DNA of 64,000 nt from Fodinicurvata fenggangensis DSM 21160 (GTDB lineage Bacteria > Pseudomonadota > Alphaproteobacteria > Kiloniellales > DSM-21159): the NCBI RefSeq assembly GCF_000686045.1, contig NZ_JMLV01000002.1, positions 434,001 to 498,000 of the forward strand. Direction: 5' to 3'. The notes beneath the pieces were generated by a model that saw only the letters and a program-made list of their open reading frames with translations, did no database searches and had not been told where the DNA came from. Positions within the stretch are counted from its first letter, which is position 1; each line of letters begins with the position of its first letter. The position numbers and the translations under genes are program-made. This document shows, one piece after another, positions 44,981 to 54,199 of this stretch.

Positions 44981-45208
44981 GTTTCTATCCCATTTTCGCA
45001 GTGAAGGCCCTCAGGGCTTCATAGTGCCGTCTGTTGACTTCAGGCCAGAATAGCCCGTTGGGGCGCCCGCAGGCTATCCGCTGTTTGCAGTGTCTGCGAA
45101 ATGGCTGGAAGGCTTGACCGAGCCGGTCATTCGGGGAAAGGTGACCCACAGGAATTCACTGGGAAATGGCCGGTTGGTTGTTTCCATGAAGAGACAAGAG
45201 GTTTTTGC

Positions 45209-45631
45209 ATGACGGCGCTACCGCCCTTCCATCTTGCATTTCCCGTTGCCGACCTGGAGCAGACCCGCAGCTTTTACGTCGATGTGTTGGGCTGTTCGGT
45301 GGGGCGGGAATCCGATCGCTGGATCGATTTCAACTTCTATGGTCACCAGATCACGGCGCACTTGCGCCCCGAGGAAACAAAAGCCGTCAGCGCCAGCGAG
45401 GTGGATGGCAAGGCGGTTCCTGTTCGACACTTCGGCGCCATCCTGGATTGGGAAATTTGGCATGAACTGGCCGAGCAGCTGAAGGCCGCCGGTATCGATT
45501 TCGTGATCGAGCCCTATGTGCGCTTTCCCGGGGAAGTGGGCGAACAGGCGACCATGTTTTTCAAGGACCCCAGCGGAAATGCCCTGGAATTCAAGTCCTT
45601 CCGCGACATGAGCCAGGTTTTCGCACACTGA
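45209..45631 (+). CDS. VOC family protein (glyoxalase/dioxygenase-like)
   Basis: A 140-residue vicinal-oxygen-chelate protein: [76 protein letters not shown] and [16 protein letters not shown]. Metal ligands would be His8, His in RHFGAI and Glu in ALEFKSF. The substrate is unknown; family annotations often say glyoxalase. The start at 45209 is preferred because it begins the domain directly and follows AGAGG; an earlier frame to 45101 adds unrelated sequence. The 228-base gap before it holds no gene I can see. Confidence 0.85.
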   Translation: MTALPPFHLAFPVADLEQTRSFYVDVLGCSVGRESDRWIDFNFYGHQITAHLRPEETKAVSASEVDGKAVPVRHFGAILDWEIWHELAEQLKAAGIDFVIEPYVRFPGEVGEQATMFFKDPSGNALEFKSFRDMSQVFAH

Positions 45632-45666
45632 CCGGCCAGGCTGGCAGATATTATAGTGAAGGAAGC

Positions 45667-46113
45667 ATGAGCGAGGGGGCATGGATCATGGATTCCGATG
45701 AAAAGGCCATCGAGGAAACTCTGGGCAAGCTGCTGGAAGGTTTCCGGCGACGCGATGCCGAGCTCTTCAAGGAAGTCTACAGCGAGGATGCCGACTGGAC
45801 CAATGCCTTCGGCCGGACGCTGAAGGGCCGCGATACCATCGTCGATTATCTGCGCGAACTCTTTGCCGATTCCAATTTCTCGGACGGCGAGATGAAGGGC
45901 GCACCCGAGGTCGATGTCCGGCAGGTCAGCGAGAACGTGGTCCTGGTCAAGACCTATATGGAAATCGCCGGACAGAAGACCGTGCAGGGCGGCACCCTGC
46001 CGACCCGACGGAATCACTCCCTGAAGGTGCTGCACCGCGCGTATGACGGCAACTGGCGCATCGTCTCGGAAATCTACATGGACGCGCGCGACGAGGTTAC
46101 CCACCGGCACTGA
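45667..46113 (+). CDS. SnoaL-like/DUF4440 family protein
   Basis: A 148-residue protein of the NTF2-like superfamily, close to the SgcJ/EcaC group: EETLGKLLEGFRRRDAELFKEVYSEDADWTNAFGRTLKGRDTIVDYL and the C-terminal VLHRAYDGNWRIVSEIY. Such proteins are small cone-shaped folds acting as isomerases, hydrolases or binding modules; the function here is not predictable. It has a good GAAGGAAG ribosome binding site and lies 35 bases after the VOC gene. Confidence 0.82.
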   Translation: MSEGAWIMDSDEKAIEETLGKLLEGFRRRDAELFKEVYSEDADWTNAFGRTLKGRDTIVDYLRELFADSNFSDGEMKGAPEVDVRQVSENVVLVKTYMEIAGQKTVQGGTLPTRRNHSLKVLHRAYDGNWRIVSEIYMDARDEVTHRH

Positions 46114-46167
46114 GGCCTTTTGCCAGTGGCTTGGGCAGGCCACTCATAACAATAACAAGGAAGACAC

Positions 46168-47496
46168 ATGAAGCCGGTTGCAGGAAGGCTTGCCTGGTCC
46201 AGACTGTTACCGGGCCTTGTTGTTTTGCTGTTGCTTCTCGCAGCCTGGACTTCGCTTTCAAACATGGTTCTGCCGGGCCGCATTGCCGGTCTTCTGGCTT
46301 TGGTGATCACCGTGGGCGCCATTCTCAGGCACAAAGATTTTGTGCGCTGGATCGCCCTGTTTCTGGGGGGAAGCGGGGTGATTCTGGCCTATCTGCGCGA
46401 TGATTGGATCGCCGTGCTGGATGGCCTCGCGCGCGCGGCCATCTTTGCCTCCTTCCTGGCCTGCCTTTACGGCTTGCGCAGTTTTGTCCAGTCCGCCCCG
46501 CGGCTTCGGGAAGTCCAGGATGCCTTCGTTGCTTTCCGCCCGGCGTCTCGGCGTGGCGCCGTTCAGTTCCTGGGGCTGGTCTTCTCGGTGCCGCTCGCGG
46601 TGGGAACGGTCAGCGTCGTTGCGCCGCTGATTGCCCGTCAGAAAGAACCGCAGGTGCGCGAGGAGACGGCGAGTTGGGCACTCAGGGGCATGGGACTGGC
46701 GGTGCTGTTTTCACCATTCACCGTGGCGATGGGCGTTATCACGACGGCCCTGGGTGAACGCCTGTCTTTCGGCCTGCTCATCGGCAGTGGCTTCCTGCTC
46801 GCCCTGACCCTGGCGGCTGTTCCGCACGTTCTGGGAATTTGCCGTTTCCCTCGGCGTCTCTCGCCACAGTTCTGGCAGGCCCTTGGGCGGGTGCTTTTGC
46901 CCGTCCTCTTGCTGATCGCGGCCAACCTGACCCTGGTTTTCAGTTTCGGTTTCTCGCCACCCGAGGCGACGATCCTGCTGGTGCCCCCCATGGGGCTGCT
47001 TCTGGGCTGGATCCGAGGCGCAGGCGCGCGGGCCCAGATGATTTCCGTGACGCTCGATGCCTGGCGACGCTTTGACAGCGAGGTGTCGATCTTCGTCGGG
47101 GCGCTGGTCTTTGCCAGCGTCATAACCGGGGTTCCCGAGATTGCCAGCCTGGTAGAGCGCGTTGCCGGCGATTTCGGACCCGGCGCCCTGATTGCCATTG
47201 CCATGGTCGGCATTGCCGTGCCGACAGCCCTGGGACTTCACATGGTGGTGACGGTCACCATCCTCCTGACCGTTTTTGCACCTGCCATGCCCGACAGTTT
47301 GCATCTCGTGCTGCTGGGACTGGCCGGGCTCTTGGGCTGGGCTTTCGGGGCGATGGCGGCGCTGGGCTCCATTGCCTTCCTTGCGGCGACGCGCATCTTC
47401 GAGGTCTCGGCCTACCGACTAGCGCTTGGCAGCAACTTTCGCTTCATGACGGCGGTCATGCTGCTGCTGATCGTGATTTCGCTAGTCATCGGCTAG
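46168..47496 (+). CDS. Unassigned polytopic membrane permease
   Basis: A 442-residue, very hydrophobic protein with about 11-12 predicted helices. No family signature was recognised with confidence. The pattern of two helix bundles joined by a loop, with GTVSVVAPLIARQ and the small-residue helix AIAMVGIAVPTALGLHMVVTVTILLTVF, is reminiscent of ion-transporter (IT) superfamily exchangers. It stands downstream of the SnoaL-like gene with a 54-base gap and has no obvious partner protein. It may move an organic anion, but that is a guess. Confidence 0.7.
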   Translation: MKPVAGRLAWSRLLPGLVVLLLLLAAWTSLSNMVLPGRIAGLLALVITVGAILRHKDFVRWIALFLGGSGVILAYLRDDWIAVLDGLARAAIFASFLACLYGLRSFVQSAPRLREVQDAFVAFRPASRRGAVQFLGLVFSVPLAVGTVSVVAPLIARQKEPQVREETASWALRGMGLAVLFSPFTVAMGVITTALGERLSFGLLIGSGFLLALTLAAVPHVLGICRFPRRLSPQFWQALGRVLLPVLLLIAANLTLVFSFGFSPPEATILLVPPMGLLLGWIRGAGARAQMISVTLDAWRRFDSEVSIFVGALVFASVITGVPEIASLVERVAGDFGPGALIAIAMVGIAVPTALGLHMVVTVTILLTVFAPAMPDSLHLVLLGLAGLLGWAFGAMAALGSIAFLAATRIFEVSAYRLALGSNFRFMTAVMLLLIVISLVIG

Positions 47497-47650
47497 GCAG
47501 GATGGCTCCATGCGCGCTCCTGTCTCCGGCCATGATTTCGCCAGCGCAGCCTGAGATGGACCTGCTCGGTCATCTTGCCCATGATAGAGGGGCCAGCGCA
47601 TTTGCAAACGGCCCAAGACGTCCAGCACATAATGGTAGAGGAGTTCCAGC

Positions 47651-48418
47651 ATGACGGCCATCACCCTGCCTGAGAAAGCCCTTGTCACCGGTGCCACAGC
47701 CGGGATCGGCGAGGCGACTGCGGCGGCGCTTTGCGAGGGAGGCACCCGGGTCCTGGCCCTGGGGCGCCGGAAGGCGCGGCTGGAGTCACTGGCACAGCGC
47801 TATCCCGAACGGCTGATACCGGTGGAACTGGACCTGGGAGCTCGCGAGAAGACTCGCAGTGACCTGATGGAACTGGCCGAGGCGCATCCGGACCTGGATC
47901 TCCTGGTGGCCAATGCCGGCCTGGCCCTGGGGCGCGGTGCCGCCCAGGACACCCCCTTCGAGGACTGGGAGCGCATGGTGGACGTCAACGTCCACGGCCT
48001 GATGGCGACAGTTCATGCCTTCCTGCCCAAGATGGTGGCCCGGGGGAAGGGCGACATCATCATGGTCGGCTCCACCGCGGGTGAGTATCCCTATCCGGGC
48101 GGACATGTCTATGGTGCGACGAAATCCTTCGTGCGGCAGTTGGGCAGCAACCTGCGTGCCGACTTGCTGGGCACCGGTGTCCGGGTCACGGTGCTGGAAC
48201 CCGGTATGACCCACACGGAGTTCTCGGAAGTACGCTACAAGGGCGACCGTGACACGGCCGAAGCGGTCTATCAGGGCACGCGGCCACTGGAGGCCGACGA
48301 CCTGGCGGAGAGCATCCTTTGGCTGGCCAGCCGTCCTGCGCACGTCAACGTGACACGCCTGCAGATGATGCCCACCGACCAGGCCAATGGTCCCATGCGC
48401 GTCCATCGCCAGGAATGA
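47651..48418 (+). CDS. SDR family oxidoreductase, YdfG-like
   Basis: A 255-residue classical short-chain dehydrogenase. The cofactor motif is TGATAGIGEATAAAL with an Arg-rich follow-up (GRRKARLESL) indicating NADP preference. NAGLALG and the catalytic Ser...Tyr-x-x-x-Lys (GSTAGEYPYPGGHVYGATKSFV) are intact. VLEPGMTHTEFSEVRYKGD matches the 3-hydroxy acid/L-allo-threonine dehydrogenase (YdfG) subgroup. It probably oxidises small 3-hydroxy acids such as serine or 3-hydroxypropionate. Confidence 0.9.
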   Translation: MTAITLPEKALVTGATAGIGEATAAALCEGGTRVLALGRRKARLESLAQRYPERLIPVELDLGAREKTRSDLMELAEAHPDLDLLVANAGLALGRGAAQDTPFEDWERMVDVNVHGLMATVHAFLPKMVARGKGDIIMVGSTAGEYPYPGGHVYGATKSFVRQLGSNLRADLLGTGVRVTVLEPGMTHTEFSEVRYKGDRDTAEAVYQGTRPLEADDLAESILWLASRPAHVNVTRLQMMPTDQANGPMRVHRQE

Positions 48419-48419
48419 A

Positions 48420-48444
48420 GCCGCGCCTTTGCAGGAGGCGTGGC
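48420..48444 (+). repeat. Hairpin downstream of SDR gene
   Basis: A 9-bp stem (48420-48428 with 48436-48444, one G-U pair) with a 7-base loop lies immediately after the SDR stop. There is no U-tract, so it is a weak terminator candidate at best. Confidence 0.35.
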
Positions 48445-48629
48445 AAACTCCAGGAAAACCTTGCCTGGACAGGTGCTCGTGAACTACCTCTTAGGGCGGC
48501 CGGAATAACCTAAAGGGGAAGCAAGTGCCGGAAAGGCAGCCAGGACGGGCAGGCAGGGACGGAAGACAGTGCATTTGTCGTTTCTCGGACTCGATTGCAT
48601 GGCTGCAGCGGGCCGGGTTCTGAGACGTC

Positions 48630-50285
48630 ATGGAGCTGTTCGCCACCTTCTTCGCTGGCCTGGGCCTGCTGTTCATCGGCATCCACTTCATCGGCGATAA
48701 CCTGAAACGCCTGACCGGACGCAACTTCCGTCGTCGGGTCACGATCGCCACGAAGAGTCACTTTTCCGCTGCCAGCGTTGGTATTCTGGCCGGCGGCCTG
48801 ACCCAGAGCAGCAATGCCGTCACCCTGATCGCCATCAGCATGATCCAGGCCGGCCTGGCCGGTGTGTCGGCCGTGATGCCCCTGGTGGCCTGGTCCAACG
48901 TGGGAACGGCCGGCCTGGTGCTTCTCTCGGCTGTGGACCTGCGCGTGATGGTCCTGTTCCTGCTTGGTATGGTGGGCCTAGCCTATTACTTCAACATCGA
49001 CCGATCCCTGAAATATCGCCACGTTGCTGGGGCCCTGCTGGGCATCGGCCTGCTCTTCTTCGGCCTTCAGCTGATGAAGGAGGGGGCGGCACCCCTCACG
49101 GGGATGGACTGGGTGGTGGACCTGCTGCAGCTGACCGCCCGCCACGACCTGCTGGAATTTCTGGCCGGCCTGCTGTTTGCGCTGGTGCTGCAATCCTCGG
49201 CGACGGTCACGATCATCGCCGTCTCCATGGTCTCCTTGGGTATCCTGACTTTCGACCAGTCGGTGCTGCTGGTCCTGGGGGCGGGGCTTGGCTCCGGCAT
49301 CGGTGCCGGGCTGACGGCCTACAATCTTGAAGGCACGGCGCGCCAGCTGGCGCTTTCCCAGGTCCTCTACAAGTTCCTGGGTGCCATCTTCATTCTGGCG
49401 CTCTTCTACCTGGAACTCTATACGGACGTGCCCCTCCTGCGGGCGGCTGTGGAACGGGTGACTCCCGAGCTCGGGATGCAGCTGGCCCTGATCTTCCTCA
49501 TCATACAGGTCTCCAGTGCCCTGTTGGGTTCGTTGCTTCAGCATCCCCTGGAGCGCCTCTGCGCCCTGGTCTCGCCCGTGGCGCCCCATGAGGAATTGGC
49601 AAAACCTCGCTATATCTACCAGCAGGCCCTGGATGACCCCGAATCCGCGCTCGATCTCATCGAGCGCGAGCAGCAGGATATTCTGGCGCGGTTCCCCGGC
49701 TTGTTGCCCGTTGAAGGAGAGAAGGCCCCTCGACCGGAGCAAGGGCAACGCATACTGGACGCCACGCGCAGCCTCTGTACGGAGCTGGAGAACTTCCAGT
49801 CGGAATTGCTGGAACGGCGTGTCAGTGGCCATGTCCTGGAAAGCGCAATGACTCTTCAAAATCGCAATGTGCTGTTGGTGGCACTATGCGAGGCGCTCGA
49901 AAATTTCCTGCACGCCCTGGACAAGATGGTCGATCCGGAGCGCTATGAACAGGCCGTGCTGGAAGACCTCGTCAGGCAGGAACGGGAACAAGGGGTCGGC
50001 CTGGTCGATACCCTGGTCGAGGTTTTGCATATGCTGCTGGAAAGCCTGCGTGATCTTGGTGTGGATGGGGACGAGCTGGATCGCACGCTCCTGCGCAGCA
50101 TGACGGGAGATCATTCGGAAACCATGGAGAGCATCAGGCGCCGCATGCTGCGCGAAGAGGCAGGCATGGAGCAGGAACGCCGTGAACAGCTTTTCGAGAC
50201 AACCCGTGTGTTCGAGCAACTGGTCTGGCTGATCCGCCGCTATGCCTCATCGATCAGTCCTGCCGAGGGCCGGGAGGCTTCCTGA
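48630..50285 (+). CDS. Na+/phosphate cotransporter (NptA/YjbB family) with PhoU-like C-terminus
   Basis: A 551-residue protein. The membrane half has the duplicated Na/Pi motif with QSS repeats: AGGLTQSSNAVTLIAISMIQAGL and LVLQSSATVTIIAVSMVSLG. The C-terminal half (about 320-545) is helical and PhoU-like, as in YjbB/NptA proteins. It likely moves phosphate out or in with sodium. The stop overlaps a 40-codon ORF that is coupled to the sensor cluster, so it may be the first gene of that operon. A PhoU-like regulatory domain fits the theme of transporters with regulatory modules. Confidence 0.9.
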   Translation: MELFATFFAGLGLLFIGIHFIGDNLKRLTGRNFRRRVTIATKSHFSAASVGILAGGLTQSSNAVTLIAISMIQAGLAGVSAVMPLVAWSNVGTAGLVLLSAVDLRVMVLFLLGMVGLAYYFNIDRSLKYRHVAGALLGIGLLFFGLQLMKEGAAPLTGMDWVVDLLQLTARHDLLEFLAGLLFALVLQSSATVTIIAVSMVSLGILTFDQSVLLVLGAGLGSGIGAGLTAYNLEGTARQLALSQVLYKFLGAIFILALFYLELYTDVPLLRAAVERVTPELGMQLALIFLIIQVSSALLGSLLQHPLERLCALVSPVAPHEELAKPRYIYQQALDDPESALDLIEREQQDILARFPGLLPVEGEKAPRPEQGQRILDATRSLCTELENFQSELLERRVSGHVLESAMTLQNRNVLLVALCEALENFLHALDKMVDPERYEQAVLEDLVRQEREQGVGLVDTLVEVLHMLLESLRDLGVDGDELDRTLLRSMTGDHSETMESIRRRMLREEAGMEQERREQLFETTRVFEQLVWLIRRYASSISPAEGREAS

Positions 50286-50407
50286 TGACGATCGCGAGCA
50301 GGCTTGCCGCCTTGGCCAGCGGACTCTACCGTAGGGTAGGTGTGTTGAATCCTGTCCTGTTCACCAGAGCGGTTTCGGGGGCACAGAGGCGGCATCGCTC
50401 TTCATGA
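50285..50407 (+). CDS. Putative small ORF of 40 codons coupled on both sides
   Basis: An ATG at 50285 overlaps the Na/Pi gene stop (TGATG) and has GGGAGG 7 bases upstream, a better site than most genes here. The frame runs 40 codons (MTIASRLAALASGLYRRVGV, then a basic C-terminus) and its TGA overlaps the next ATG (ATGA at 50404). The next gene has no ribosome binding site of its own, so this ORF may act as a leader whose translation delivers ribosomes, or encode a real small basic, amphipathic protein. Confidence 0.5.
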   Translation: MTIASRLAALASGLYRRVGVLNPVLFTRAVSGAQRRHRSS

Positions 50408-51051
50408 TCCATCGTATCCTTCCCTTCTTCATGCTCATCATCGCCTTCAGTCTGGGGCTGGGGGCCTACATGAGCTATGAAGCCGTGCGCTCTTCCTTTC
50501 TGGGCACGCTTTCGCAGCGCATGCAGACCGTGGGTGACCAGATCGCCACCGCCATTCGCAGCAGCCAGTCCTTCGGTATTGAATTGGAGGAGCAGACGAC
50601 CCTGCCGGCCCTTCTGCAGAGGGAGGCCGTGGCCGTGCGCTACCTGAAGCGGATCGATGTGGTCACCGCGCATGGCGAGGTGCTCTACAGCAGCCAGCCC
50701 GAGCAGGTGGGGCGCTCGCCGGAGGGTGACGCGCGCTGGACTGTGGAAACCGGCCTCTCGAATGACCTGGGCGAGACGATAGGCAGTGTTGTTGTCCGGA
50801 TGGATGCCCTGGCCGCGCAGGCGACCATTCGGCAATTGGCTGGTGACCTGGCCCTGCGCAGCCTGCCCATCGTCCTGGCCGCACTCCTGCTGGCGGGCCT
50901 GGGGTTGCTGCTGATCCTGCGTGCCCTGAAGCGCCGTGCCGAACACCTGGCGCCGCCAAGTGAGCCGCTGCGCGCCGCGCGGCCGCAGGTGCAGGAACTT
51001 GAGGATACCTATCGGCGTGCTGCCGCCGAGCTCGACGGTGGAAGGACCTGA
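50404..51051 (+). CDS. Stand-alone membrane sensor protein (cluster sensor 1)
   Basis: A 215-residue protein with a helix at about 5-27, an extracytoplasmic domain of about 125 residues, a second helix at about 152-175, and a 40-residue cytosolic tail. The domain contains VVTAHGEVLYSS and GLSNDLGETIGSVVV, PAS/Cache-like strands. The NDLGE motif recurs in the protein at 60613-61371. There is no output domain, so it must signal through partners. It is coupled to the small ORF upstream and lies 5 bases before the sensor-MFS gene. Confidence 0.75.
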   Translation: MIHRILPFFMLIIAFSLGLGAYMSYEAVRSSFLGTLSQRMQTVGDQIATAIRSSQSFGIELEEQTTLPALLQREAVAVRYLKRIDVVTAHGEVLYSSQPEQVGRSPEGDARWTVETGLSNDLGETIGSVVVRMDALAAQATIRQLAGDLALRSLPIVLAALLLAGLGLLLILRALKRRAEHLAPPSEPLRAARPQVQELEDTYRRAAAELDGGRT

Positions 51052-51056
51052 GGGCT

Positions 51057-53054
51057 ATGCCGGGAGTGTCCAGGCTGCGCGCTCAAGCGGTGGGGATCCG
51101 CACCCAGATCGCCCTGCTGCTCGTGGCTGTTCTGGCGCTTGGCTATACATCGGTGACGCTGGTTTCGGTCCAGGTGGGCGAGCGCCTGCTGCTGCCTGAG
51201 GTCAAGCAGAGTGCCGAAATCACGGCCCAATCGCTCGCACGTCAGGTCGAAGGCGCCCTGGAGCTGGGCGTTCCTCTGCGCGAACTGGTGGGCGTCGAGG
51301 AGTCTTTCAGCGAACGCCTGGAGGACAGCCAGGCCTTTGCCGCCATAGCACTGGAAGCGCGTGATGGTGGCGACGACTTCAGGATATCCAGCGGCCGCTC
51401 AAGGGACTTTGAAACACAGGCCACTGCACCGGTGCTTCAGGGTGGCAGCGTCGTTGCCCGGGTGATGGTGACCGTGGACGAGCGCTTTACCCAGCGCCTG
51501 GTACGTGACCTCTGGATCAACCTGGGCATCATCCTGTTGATCACCGTGCTGATCGGACTGGAGCTTTACAGCCTGATCTTCGGGCGGCGGATGGCGGCAA
51601 GCCTGGATGGACTGGAAAGCCGGCTTCAGGCTCTGTCCCGGGGTGACCTGCGGTCCCACCCCCCGGTTCCCGAGGAGGACAGCGCGCCCAGCGGAACCCC
51701 CGGCCATTACGTTTCGCGCATCGATAGCGAGCTGGGGCGGCTGCATCGGCGCCATCAGGAAATCCGCCAGCGTATTCGCGGTGACAGCCAGCTTGCCGCC
51801 CGTCTGAACCGCCTGGCAGAAAGCTTTGGCCTGGCGGCACGAACCAGTGCGGGAGCAGAGCGGGCACAGGCCATTCGTCCGCCCCTGTTCTTCTTCATGT
51901 TCGCGCACGAGATGACGCGGCCCTTCCTGCCTGCGCATGTGGAGCGCTTGGCGGCGGGGCTTGCTTGGATTTCGCCGGAATTTGCCGTCAGCCTGACCCT
52001 GGGACTGTTCATGGCAGTGGTGGCCGCCCTACAGATTCCCCTTTCGCTGATGACGGCGCGCTGGGGGCGGCGGCCGTCCTTCCTGGCCGGCGCGGCCGTG
52101 GCCGTCGTCGGCTATGGGTTGGGGGCGCTGTCTCCTGGCTTCATAAGCTTCTCCCTGGCCTTCGCCCTGGTCGCCGTCGGTTTCGCCCTGGTCTTCGCCG
52201 CCTCGCAGGGCTTCATTATCGACCGGACCGAAGGGCGATCGCGCACACTTGGCATGACAGTCATGGTGGGGGCCATCATGGTGGCTGCCCTCTGCGGACC
52301 GCCACTGGGCGGCCTGCTATCCGATCGGCTGGGCTCGGTGGCGGCCCTCTGGGTCATTGCCGCGCTGACACTCCTCAGCTTCTGGCTGTGCCTGGCCGGC
52401 CTGCCGCGGGATGAGGCGAGGAAGGCGAAGGAGGAATCTGCCTCCCGGGGGGCGAAGGCGCGCGGGCGCTGGCGGCGCCTTCTGGGCACGCCTGTGTTCA
52501 TGACCCTGCTTGTGGGGTGCGCATTGCCGGCCAAGCTGGTGCTGACGGCGCTCTGCTTTTACCTGGTGCCCGTGCATCTGTTGTCCGTCGGTGCCAGTGA
52601 GGCCGAGATCGGGCGGCTACAGATGATCTATCCCGTGGCGACGGTGCTGCTGGTCCCGCTGTTCTCGCGCCTGGCCAGCCGCGACAATCGCGCCCTGCCC
52701 TATGTGGTGGGCGGACAACTCCTGACCGGACTGGCAAGCCTGATCGTGCTGGGCGGCAGCCATGAACTGGCCATTGCACTGCTGCTGCTGGTCTTCGGGG
52801 TGGCCCAGGCCATGCTGATCACGCCACAGGCCAGCCTGGTCGGACAGCTTGCCGCCAGTCGTGGCGAGAAGCTCGACGAGGATGCAGCCTATGGTTTGTA
52901 TCGCTTGCTCGAGCGCAGTGGCAGTGCCATCGGACCGATCCTGGCCGGCCTGTTGCTGGTCAGCGTCGGCTTCGTCCCGACAGTCCTGGTTCTGGGGGGC
53001 ATCTCCGTGCTGGGCGGCCTGTCCTTCCTGGCCGCCCATCGTATGTCATCTTAA
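51057..53054 (+). CDS. Sensor-HAMP module fused to an MFS transporter
   Basis: A 665-residue fusion. Residues 1-270 form a sensor: helix at about 18-38, an extracytoplasmic domain (SAEITAQSLARQVEGALELGVPLRELVG), helix at about 157-178 and a HAMP-like linker (AASLDGLESRLQALSRGDL). From about residue 273 an MFS transporter follows (FFFMFAHEMTRPFLPAHVE, SLMTARWGRRPSFLAGAAVAVVGYGL, GFIIDRTEGRSRTLGM, LERSGSAIGPILAGLLL). HAMP linkers normally feed kinases, cyclases or phosphatases; here the output would be a transporter. No frame break separates the halves. It likely couples an external signal to transport. Confidence 0.82.
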   Translation: MPGVSRLRAQAVGIRTQIALLLVAVLALGYTSVTLVSVQVGERLLLPEVKQSAEITAQSLARQVEGALELGVPLRELVGVEESFSERLEDSQAFAAIALEARDGGDDFRISSGRSRDFETQATAPVLQGGSVVARVMVTVDERFTQRLVRDLWINLGIILLITVLIGLELYSLIFGRRMAASLDGLESRLQALSRGDLRSHPPVPEEDSAPSGTPGHYVSRIDSELGRLHRRHQEIRQRIRGDSQLAARLNRLAESFGLAARTSAGAERAQAIRPPLFFFMFAHEMTRPFLPAHVERLAAGLAWISPEFAVSLTLGLFMAVVAALQIPLSLMTARWGRRPSFLAGAAVAVVGYGLGALSPGFISFSLAFALVAVGFALVFAASQGFIIDRTEGRSRTLGMTVMVGAIMVAALCGPPLGGLLSDRLGSVAALWVIAALTLLSFWLCLAGLPRDEARKAKEESASRGAKARGRWRRLLGTPVFMTLLVGCALPAKLVLTALCFYLVPVHLLSVGASEAEIGRLQMIYPVATVLLVPLFSRLASRDNRALPYVVGGQLLTGLASLIVLGGSHELAIALLLLVFGVAQAMLITPQASLVGQLAASRGEKLDEDAAYGLYRLLERSGSAIGPILAGLLLVSVGFVPTVLVLGGISVLGGLSFLAAHRMSS

Positions 53055-53140
53055 AGGGTTTTTTGTGACCCAGGAAAGGCTTATGCTACCAAGGCGTTTG
53101 TCGCGTCCTGCGGGGCGGCGATTCTTTCGGGGAGGCCAGC

Positions 53141-54199
53141 ATGAAGGATAGTGCGCACAGCGACTGGCATCTCTGCCTGATCGATGGCGGGATGACGCGC
53201 CGCCGTGCCCTGAAACTGGCCGGCGCCGGAACGCTGGGCGCCATGATCGCGGGCAACGGATCCGCCCGCGCACAGCAACGTCCACATATCTACATGGTCA
53301 CCTATCGCGGTGAGACCGATGTGGAGCGCGGCTTCTTCGATTACCTGGAAGCCCAGGGCCTGGATGCCGACTTCACCCGCCGCGATATCGACCGCGACAA
53401 CGACCGCCTGCCGGAGTTGGTCGAGGAAATTCGCGCGTTGCAGCCGGACCTGGTCTACACCTGGGGCACCTCGGTGACCCTGGGCATAGCGGGCCGCCAT
53501 GACAGCGACACGCCGGAGCAGCATATCCGCGATATTCCCATCGTCTTTGCCCTGGTCTCGGCCCCGGTCCAGTCCGGCATCATTCCCGAACGCACGGCGC
53601 CGGATCGCAATGTCACGGGCGCCATTCACGTGGTGCCGCCGGAGACGCAGCTGCGTGCCATGCAGGCCTACCGCCCCTTTGAGCGCCTGGGCGTGCTCTA
53701 TAGCCGGAACGAGGAAAACTCCGTGGTCATTGTCCAGGACCTGGAGAAACTGGCCGAGGAGATGGGGTTCACCCTGCTGGCCCAGCCCTTTGTGGAGGAT
53801 GACCGCGGGCGCCCCACGGCCGAGGGCGTCGAGGATCTGGTGCAGAGCCTGAAGGACCAGGGCGCCGACTGGCTCTATTACCTGCCGGACACCTTCCTGG
53901 GAACGATCTATGATCGTGTCTCGCCCGCCGCCTTGCAGGCCGGCCTGCCCACCTTTGGTGCGGCCGAGCTGGCCGTGCGCGAAGGGGGCGCCCTGGTCGG
54001 GCTGGTCAGCCGCTACTACTCGGTGGGACAGCTGGCGGCGTCCAAGGCGATTGCGGTCTTGCGCGATGATGCGGATATCGCCGGGATTCCGGCGGAAACC
54101 CTCAGCCGCTTCTCGTTGATCATCAACATGCAGGTGGCCAAGGAGCTGGAGCTCTATCCACCATTGGCCATGCTGAACTACGCCGAGGTTCTGACATGA
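53141..54199 (+). CDS. Orphan Tat-exported ABC substrate-binding protein (DUF534/TrpX-like)
   Basis: A 352-residue periplasmic protein of the ABC_sub_bind (DUF534) family. It has a twin-arginine signal (TRRRALKLAGAGTLGAMIAG, ending ARAQQ). Motifs are PHIYMVTYRGETDVERGFFDYL, PDLVYTWGTSVTLGIAG, DIPIVFALVSAPVQSGII, DRNVTGAIH and GLVSRYYSVGQLAASKAIAVL. Usual partners are a permease and an ATPase, but neither is nearby, so it may present a ligand to one of the sensor proteins. GGAGG precedes the ATG. It overlaps the next gene by 4 bases. Confidence 0.85.
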   Translation: MKDSAHSDWHLCLIDGGMTRRRALKLAGAGTLGAMIAGNGSARAQQRPHIYMVTYRGETDVERGFFDYLEAQGLDADFTRRDIDRDNDRLPELVEEIRALQPDLVYTWGTSVTLGIAGRHDSDTPEQHIRDIPIVFALVSAPVQSGIIPERTAPDRNVTGAIHVVPPETQLRAMQAYRPFERLGVLYSRNEENSVVIVQDLEKLAEEMGFTLLAQPFVEDDRGRPTAEGVEDLVQSLKDQGADWLYYLPDTFLGTIYDRVSPAALQAGLPTFGAAELAVREGGALVGLVSRYYSVGQLAASKAIAVLRDDADIAGIPAETLSRFSLIINMQVAKELELYPPLAMLNYAEVLT

